A DNA stretch of 10,075 nt, from assembly GCA_009926195.1 (NCBI GenBank), contig RFPK01000049.1, forward strand, positions 1-10,075. Direction: 5' to 3'. The notes beneath the pieces are model-generated. The model saw only the letters and a list, made by a program, of their open reading frames with translations. It searched no databases and was not told where the DNA came from. The stretch comes from Synechococcaceae bacterium WB4_1_0192 (GTDB lineage: Bacteria; Cyanobacteriota; Cyanobacteriia; PCC-6307; Cyanobiaceae). Position numbers and translations under genes: made by a program. This document shows positions 5,779 to 10,075 of the stretch, in pieces. The stretch's first letter is position 1; each line of letters opens with the position of its first letter.

Positions 5779-6603
5779 TCAGCTGGAGGCCGAGGTGTAA
5801 TGGCGCAGGGCGTGTTGCCAGAACGCCCGGCTCAGCCAGAGGGTCAGCGCCGCCGCCATCAGGCTCCCGGCCGCCCAGAGCGGTGAGGCGCGGCCCAGCA
5901 GTGCTTCCGCTGGCACCGTGGTGAGAAACGCCACCGGCAGCACAAGCGTGAACACCAGTCGCAGACCGGGCGGATAGGCCGACACCGGGTAGCGCCCGGC
6001 CACCAGCGTGTAGCGCAGCACCTCAGTCGCATTCCAAACCTTCACGAACCAGATGCTCAGGCTCGCCAGCAGGAACCAGAGGCTGTACAGGATCGCGGCA
6101 GCGGCGCTCAGCAGGCACAGCCCCAGCAGCAGTCGGCTGCCGACAGCCCATGGCTGACTCCAGACCATCACCGGAGTGGCCTGGGCCAGGCCCCAGCCGA
6201 TCAGCCCCATGCCGACGACGATCGCCGGCAGCCCCCAGGGGGAGATCTGTCGTGTCGAGAGCCAGAACTGGCTATCGATCGGTTTGAGCAGCACAAAATC
6301 GAGGCTGCCCGTCTGGACATGCTGAACGATCCGGCTCAGATTCGGTTGCAGCAGACAGCTGGTGAAGCCGTCCAGCAGGGTGTAAAGCCCCAGCACAACC
6401 AGGGCCGCATCCCAGCTCCAGCCGCCCAGATCCCGGCCGTGGCCATAGAGCAGGCTCAACACGAACAGGCTGCCGGCCAGGTTGCCGATCACGGCGATCA
6501 ACTCGACCAGGGCGTTGCCGGGATATTCCAGTTCCGCCGCCAGGGCACTGCCCCAGAATCGCCGCAGGCAGCTGCCGTAGAGGCGTAGCCGTTCCCTGGC
6601 CAT
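5779..6603 (-). CDS. ABC-2 type transporter permease (DUF990 family), second of pair
   Basis: A 274-residue membrane protein with about six hydrophobic spans (near 31-52, 66-85, 122-142, 155-182, 214-236, 241-262). VQTGSLDFVLLKPID at 96-110 and AGRYPVSAYP at 202-211 are the signature segments of the ABC2_membrane_6/DUF990 permeases, which work in the plasma membrane as a heterodimer with a separate ATPase, mostly in export. ATG at 6603 gives the normal N-terminus (MARERLRLYG) and lies one base after the stop of the other permease (TGAGATG). The frame is open to 6678, but that part overlaps the neighbour and is Cys/Pro-rich junk. The substrate is unknown. Confidence 0.85.
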   Translation of the reverse strand: MARERLRLYGSCLRRFWGSALAAELEYPGNALVELIAVIGNLAGSLFVLSLLYGHGRDLGGWSWDAALVVLGLYTLLDGFTSCLLQPNLSRIVQHVQTGSLDFVLLKPIDSQFWLSTRQISPWGLPAIVVGMGLIGWGLAQATPVMVWSQPWAVGSRLLLGLCLLSAAAAILYSLWFLLASLSIWFVKVWNATEVLRYTLVAGRYPVSAYPPGLRLVFTLVLPVAFLTTVPAEALLGRASPLWAAGSLMAAALTLWLSRAFWQHALRHYTSASS

Positions 6604-6604
6604 C

Positions 6605-7420
6605 TCAGGCTCCCATGGCGGCGTAGCGGCGGATGCCGGCCCGCCAGAGCAGCAGGGCGATCGGCAGCAACAGGGCACACCAGGCGGCGGTGGTGGCGAA
6701 GCCGGCGCCGATCGCCACCGGCTCCCCCGCCAGCAGCGCCGCCGGGAAGGCCACCATCGAGGGGAAGGGGGTGGCGGCCGCCAGCTCGCGCATGGCCGGC
6801 GGGAAGGTGGAGAGTGGCGCCACCAGACCCGAGAGGAACAGGTAAGGAATCAGCATCAGCCGATCGAGGGCTGCGGCCCGCTCACTCCAGAAGCAGGCCA
6901 TGGTCAGGATGGTCTGCAGGATGAAGCGCAGCACAAAGGCGGCCGCGATGGCCAGCAGGCCGAGCAGCAGGCGCCAAGGGGCCTGCCAGGCGATGGCGTC
7001 CGGTTGCACGGCCAACACCACCACCAGCATCAGCGCCACGAACGGCACCCTGGTGGCCTGTTCGGCCACGTGGGCCGCCAGATAGCGCCAGAGGGGGTGC
7101 AGAGGCTGCAGCAGCTGGGGCGCGAGCTTGCCCTGCAGGGCGTCCTCCTCAAACACGTGGATCAGCCAGACCACCGTGAATTGCCGCACCACGAACGCGG
7201 CCAGGAAATAGCGCGCCACCCCCTGGGCTGTGATCCCGGCCGCCGCAGCGGCGCCGGATCCCTGCCAGACGCCGAGCATGATCAGTGGCAGCACCCCCGA
7301 CAGAGCCCAGAGGGCGATCTCGGCCCGGTACTCGAGCATGTAGGCGTATTGACTGAGCAGCAGGGCACGGGCGACGCGCACGCCCCGCCGCAGCGGCGCC
7401 CTCCCCCAGGTCCGAGCCAT
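6605..7420 (-). CDS. ABC-2 type transporter permease (DUF990 family), first of pair
   Basis: A 271-residue partner of the following permease. It has the family features AYMLEYRAEIALWALSG at 26-42 leading into the first helix, the coupling-type loop EEDALQGKLAPQLLQPL at 91-107, and FPSMVAFPAALLAG near the C-terminus; hydrophobic spans lie near 36-53, 69-89, 124-139, 148-176, 187-205 and 236-259. Two related but distinct permeases in a row imply a heterodimer. No ATP-binding subunit is encoded next to them, so it must be elsewhere. The ATG at 7420 overlaps the start of the divergent gene. GTG at 7381, just before RVARALLLSQYAY, is an alternative that would leave room for a promoter. Confidence 0.85.
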   Translation of the reverse strand: MARTWGRAPLRRGVRVARALLLSQYAYMLEYRAEIALWALSGVLPLIMLGVWQGSGAAAAAGITAQGVARYFLAAFVVRQFTVVWLIHVFEEDALQGKLAPQLLQPLHPLWRYLAAHVAEQATRVPFVALMLVVVLAVQPDAIAWQAPWRLLLGLLAIAAAFVLRFILQTILTMACFWSERAAALDRLMLIPYLFLSGLVAPLSTFPPAMRELAAATPFPSMVAFPAALLAGEPVAIGAGFATTAAWCALLLPIALLLWRAGIRRYAAMGA

Positions 7421-8483
7421 GGCGACCGATCAGACTGGGGTCAGTCTGCGTAGCCGATGCCGCGCTCGCGCCGTGCCTCCTGGTCTGTCCGACGCCCCAC
7501 CGCCATCTTCACAGCACCGGTTGAAGCGTCCGGACTGGGCGCCCCGGGGCAGCGCGATCGCTCTCACCGTCGCCAGTTGCAGCCTGATCGCCGCACTCTC
7601 CACCCTGCCCGGCTGGAGCGATCTGCTGTTTCCCGAGCTGGGGCCGCTGGCGGCGGTTGTGTTCAGCCGCCCCGGCGGGCCCTGGGCGAGCCAGGGCTGG
7701 CGTCTGATCGCCGTGCCCACGGCCGCCGCGGTGATCGGTCTGTGGATCAGTGTGCACCAGGTGCCCCATGGCCTTGCCCTGCTGCTGGCGGTGGCGGGAG
7801 CCCAGCTGTTGCTCTGGCTGCTGCGCAGTCCGCTGGCACCAGCGTTGTCGGCCGCGGCGTTGCCGGTGGTGCTCGGTTTGCGCAGCTGGACCTATCCGTT
7901 GCAGATCGCTCTGGGGTTGAGCGTCCTCACGGCGGTGTTGGCGATTGCGCGCCGCCGCCTGCCGCCTGAACCGCCGGTGTCGCCGCCCTCCCCTCAGGCA
8001 CGGCCTGCCCGCGCTCCATCCCGTTGGTGGCTGCCCTGGTTCGGCTACCTGCTGCTGCTGACGGCTCTGGTGGAACTCAGTGGCTGGCGGGTGCTGCTGC
8101 TGCCGCCACTGATCGTGATCTCCCATGAGCGCTTTGCTGAGTTCCAGCATTGCCCCTGGCTCGGGCGTGCCTGGCTGTTGCCGATCGCCTGCTCCCTGGC
8201 CGCGGTTGTCGGGGTGCTGTCTGCCCGCTGGCTGGCCCCCCATGCCGCCCTGGCGGTGGCGTTGAGCCTGCTGCTCAATCTCGCCCTGATGCATCGTCTG
8301 CGCCTGTGGCTGCCGCCCCTGCTGGCGGTTGGGCTCCTTCCCTTGTTGATGCCTCACGCGGATTGGCGTTACGTGGCCGGTGTGGGTGTCGCTGCGAGCA
8401 TCCTGGCCTTCACAGATCGGCACGAACGGAGGCCTGATCGCAGCATCCTCGCCAGGCTGGATGCAGACGCCCCGCGGCCGTGA
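7419..8483 (+). CDS. HPP-like integral membrane protein with two repeats
   Basis: A membrane protein of up to 354 residues, very rich in Leu, Ala and Trp. It appears to contain two HPP-like halves. The first (about 45-178) has LLFPELGPLAAVVFSRPGG and later SPLAPALSAAALPVVLG, which line up with the LxPSxGASAVLLFAxPxxP and HPPAGATALLPV segments of HPP-family proteins; the second (about 203-331) repeats this with LLPPLIVISHERF and LPPLLAVGLLPLL. A Pro-rich linker (181-202) joins them. The HPP tripeptide is absent from both. Some HPP proteins carry nitrite in cyanobacteria and chloroplasts, but transfer of that function here is unsafe. The first ~40 residues look like leader DNA, so GTG 7473 or TTG 7521 may be the true start. 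The stop overlaps the next gene as GTGA. Confidence 0.65.
   Translation: MATDQTGVSLRSRCRARAVPPGLSDAPPPSSQHRLKRPDWAPRGSAIALTVASCSLIAALSTLPGWSDLLFPELGPLAAVVFSRPGGPWASQGWRLIAVPTAAAVIGLWISVHQVPHGLALLLAVAGAQLLLWLLRSPLAPALSAAALPVVLGLRSWTYPLQIALGLSVLTAVLAIARRRLPPEPPVSPPSPQARPARAPSRWWLPWFGYLLLLTALVELSGWRVLLLPPLIVISHERFAEFQHCPWLGRAWLLPIACSLAAVVGVLSARWLAPHAALAVALSLLLNLALMHRLRLWLPPLLAVGLLPLLMPHADWRYVAGVGVAASILAFTDRHERRPDRSILARLDADAPRP
7431..7448. promoter_or_regulatory. Perfect palindrome between divergent genes
   Basis: CAGACTG-GGGT-CAGTCTG is a perfect 7-bp inverted repeat with a 4-base spacer, lying at the junction of the leftward permease operon and the rightward HPP-like operon. This is where an operator for both would be expected if the rightward start lies downstream of 7448. 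It could equally be a short RNA hairpin. No known regulator motif is recognised. Confidence 0.35.
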
Positions 8484-9346
8484 TTCCTCCCCAGAAGCAG
8501 ATGACCGGCATGCTCGGCCATCCGGTGGCCGAGAACCCGATTGACCGCATGTTTGATGCGGTTTATGCCCACTACGGCCTGCCCTGGCAGTTCTGGAAGA
8601 ACGACATTGCCTGTGAGGCGGATCTGGCGGCGGCGATCGCCGCCCTGCTTCCCCTGGGCTATCGCGGCATGGCGATCACCGTGCCCTACAAGGTGGCTGT
8701 GATCCCACTGCTCGACGCCGTCGATGACGATGTGCGCGCGATCGGTGCCGCGAACTACATCACGATCGAGCAGGGACGCCGGATCGGACACAACAATGAC
8801 GGCAAGGGCGTGGTGCGGGCGATCGAGAAGGTGGTGCCACTGGCCGGTCAGCATGTGGTGATGCTCGGCGCCGGCGGCGCCGGTCGGGCCATGGCCGTGG
8901 AGATCGCCTGGGCCGGGGCCGCCCAGCTCACCCTGGTGACCCGCCGTGAACAGCAGGGCCGTGAGGTGGCTGAAATCGTCACCCGGGCCTCGGGTGTGCC
9001 CTGCGCCTGGCAGCCGTGGCAGGGGGAGGTGCATGTTCCGTCCGGCACCACCCTGCTGATGAATGCCACCCATCTGGGCTGTGCGCCGGAGCTGGAGCCG
9101 GTGCCGATCTGCTGGGATAGCGTTTCAGCGGACTGCACGGCCGTGGATGTGATCACCAATCCACGTCTGACGCCGTTTCTGCTGGCCGCCCGGGACCACG
9201 GCTGCCGGGTGGTGGATGGGGTGGAGATGCTGGTGCAGCTGGCGATGCAGATCTTCGAGCGCTGGACCGGCGTCTGCCCTGAGGAAGCCGTGTTTCAGCG
9301 GGCGGTGTCCGAGGCCCTGGGCGAACCGTCCATCCCTGCCGTCTGA
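8480..9346 (+). CDS. Shikimate dehydrogenase-like (AroE fold) oxidoreductase with altered substrate site
   Basis: A 288-residue protein with full AroE architecture: an N-terminal substrate domain, a nucleotide domain with LGAGGAG at 129-135 and TRR at 154-156 (an NADP-preferring turn), and a C-terminal VDGVEMLVQLA. The catalytic pair appears kept: K71 in ITVPYK and D107 in HNNDGKG, plus N92 and Q253. The serines that bind the shikimate carboxylate (NPIAHSKSP in E. coli) are replaced by HPVAENPID, and the usual Tyr in DxxYxPxxTP is Thr (DVITNPRLTP). The substrate is therefore likely not shikimate, and the gene should not be called aroE. GTG at 8480 overlaps the upstream stop; ATG at 8501 is a possible shorter start. 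It reads in an operon with the HPP-like and YccF genes. Confidence 0.8.
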   Translation: MIPPQKQMTGMLGHPVAENPIDRMFDAVYAHYGLPWQFWKNDIACEADLAAAIAALLPLGYRGMAITVPYKVAVIPLLDAVDDDVRAIGAANYITIEQGRRIGHNNDGKGVVRAIEKVVPLAGQHVVMLGAGGAGRAMAVEIAWAGAAQLTLVTRREQQGREVAEIVTRASGVPCAWQPWQGEVHVPSGTTLLMNATHLGCAPELEPVPICWDSVSADCTAVDVITNPRLTPFLLAARDHGCRVVDGVEMLVQLAMQIFERWTGVCPEEAVFQRAVSEALGEPSIPAV

Positions 9347-9357
9347 GAACAGCATCG

Positions 9358-9768
9358 ATGATCCGTTTTCTGCTGAATCTGCTCTGGTTCCTGCTGGGTG
9401 GTGTGGTGATGGGCCTTGGCTGGTGGCTGGCCGGTCTGATCTGTGCCCTGACGATCGTGGGCCTGCCCTGGGCCCGCTCCTGCTTTGTGATCGGCAGCTT
9501 CTCGTTCTGGCCGTTCGGCCAGGAGGCCATCAACCGTCGTGATCTGAGCGGCCGCGGCGATCTGGGTACCGGCCCGCTGGGGCTGCTCGGCAATGTGCTC
9601 TGGTTCCTGGTGGCGGGCTGGTGGCTGGCGATCGGCCATCTCACCTCGGCCCTGGCCTGCTTTGTGTCGATCATCGGTATTCCCTTTGGCATCCAGCACA
9701 TCAAGCTGGCCTTGATCGCCCTGGCACCAGTGGGCATGACGGTTGTGCCCCGCCAGACGCTCTCGTGA
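9358..9768 (+). CDS. YccF domain membrane protein
   Basis: A 136-residue inner-membrane protein with two YccF (DUF307) repeats: residues 6-53 (NLLWFLLGG, then IVGLPWARSCFVIGSFSFWPFG) and 78-127 (NVLWFLVAGWW, then IIGIPFGIQHIKLALIALAPVG). The repeated NxLWF, then IxGIPxGxQ, then FxPFG/LAPVG pattern is diagnostic. Four membrane spans are expected. The role of the family is unknown. It follows the AroE-like gene by 11 bases on the same strand, so it is probably in the same transcript. Confidence 0.88.
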   Translation: MIRFLLNLLWFLLGGVVMGLGWWLAGLICALTIVGLPWARSCFVIGSFSFWPFGQEAINRRDLSGRGDLGTGPLGLLGNVLWFLVAGWWLAIGHLTSALACFVSIIGIPFGIQHIKLALIALAPVGMTVVPRQTLS

Positions 9769-9887
9769 CAGATGTTCTGTCAGGTCTTATCGCCAACGTT
9801 CCGCTGCTCGATCGCCATGGCCAGGCGTACAGAATTGCAGATATCGCCGCTGCCGGTTTTGCTTTCACGTCTGTATTTGCAGCGTGA
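9765..9887 (+). CDS. Possible coupled small ORF (40 aa)
   Basis: A GTG at 9765 overlaps the yccF stop as GTGA, the same coupling seen at two other junctions in this window, and opens 40 codons to TGA 9887. The product begins MTDVLSGLIANVPLLDRHGQ, continues with AYRIADIAAAG and ends FTSVFAA. It is protein-like but unrecognised. Without homologues it may be chance, since the alternative frame from ATG 9773 is also open to about 9924. Confidence 0.25.
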   Translation: MTDVLSGLIANVPLLDRHGQAYRIADIAAAGFAFTSVFAA

Positions 9888-9984
9888 GCGGATAGGCCTT
9901 CGAGGGCTATTGCTTCTCGGGTAATCATTTGGTATGGCATAATCTATGGAAATTTATTTGTGACTTCCATTCTGGCAGTCTCGA
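9888..9984. other. AT-richer noncoding stretch
   Basis: Base composition falls sharply from the GC-rich genes to the left, with CATAATCTATGG and AAATTTATTTG near 9938-9960. No ORF, tRNA or clear terminator is seen. CATAAT at 9938-9943 resembles a -10 box, but no -35 stands at the right distance. Together with the possible small ORF and the partial ORF at the edge, this forms the only long gene-poor stretch of the window (9769-10075). Confidence 0.4.
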
Positions 9985-10074
9985 TCATGGCGTTGTCGGC
10001 TTGAGATGGCTGCATGAGGATTGAACGAATGCATCACAGCGCGCCACTGCCTCGGCCACCTTGATCCCGTCCAC
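9985..10074 (-). CDS. Possible C-terminal end of a leftward gene (partial)
   Basis: The frame ending at TGA 9987-9985 is open for 29 codons to the right edge and reads VDGIKVAEAVARCDAFVQSS, then CSHLKPTTP. The codons nearest the edge have strong G/C in third position, as in the other genes here, while another minus frame open over the same stretch gives a less protein-like product. The gene body would lie outside the window. The identity cannot be given. Confidence 0.3.
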   Translation of the reverse strand: MDGIKVAEAVARCDAFVQSSCSHLKPTTP

Positions 10075-10075
10075 G

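Noticed and set aside
7509..8423. A 304-codon minus-strand ORF, Gln/His-rich
   Set aside because: It is antisense to the HPP-like gene; long Gln-rich shadows are expected opposite Leu-rich CTG-using genes.
9890..9920. Weak hairpin TAGGCC-TTCG-AGGGCTA as terminator for the yccF operon
   Set aside because: The stem has a mismatch, only five pairs form and no T-run follows.
9897..9960. Possible promoter with CATAAT at 9938-9943
   Set aside because: The nearest -35-like TTGCTT (9910-9915) is 22 bases away, too far, so it was not listed as a promoter feature.
9985..10075. Insertion-sequence end at the right edge
   Set aside because: No terminal inverted repeat, target duplication or transposase motif can be seen in the available bases.

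Overview
The window looks like a piece of a GC-rich picocyanobacterial chromosome (Synechococcus/Cyanobium type). The best evidence is psaK, encoding a photosystem I subunit, together with Ycf49/DUF2499 and DUF3593 genes, two families otherwise known from cyanobacteria and plastid-bearing eukaryotes. Base and codon use is uniformly GC-rich until about 9890, where it becomes AT-richer. No tRNA, rRNA, CRISPR array or insertion sequence is visible.

Left part (1-3400): a FixC/geranylgeranyl-reductase-like flavoprotein, cut by the window start, runs rightward and faces a leftward cluster. Read in its own direction from 3384, the cluster holds a 61-residue unknown protein, a Ycf49-like (DUF2499) membrane protein, a DUF3593 membrane protein, a GluR0-like ligand-gated channel and psaK, then a 3' hairpin and a rho-independent terminator. 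The three middle genes overlap by four bases each (GTGA, ATGA), so they are probably translated together; psaK follows after 34 bases.

Middle (3400-5780): a short exported peptide gene runs rightward from 3537 and meets the end of a leftward pair. That pair is an N-acetylhexosamine-kinase-like phosphotransferase and a DOMON-like protein joined by a TGATG stop/start. Upstream of them is a small helical protein, probably DUF3136.

Right part (5780-10075): two leftward ABC-2 type permeases of the DUF990 kind lie one base apart, with no ATPase gene next to them. Divergent from them, from 7419, runs a rightward series: an HPP-like membrane protein with two repeats, a shikimate-dehydrogenase-fold protein whose substrate-binding serines are replaced, a YccF protein and possibly a coupled 40-codon ORF. 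The last ~190 bases are AT-richer and end in what may be the 3' end of a leftward gene.

The most interesting items are the channel with a non-potassium pore loop placed directly before psaK, the AroE-like enzyme with an altered substrate pocket, and the duplicated HPP-like protein lacking the HPP motif.
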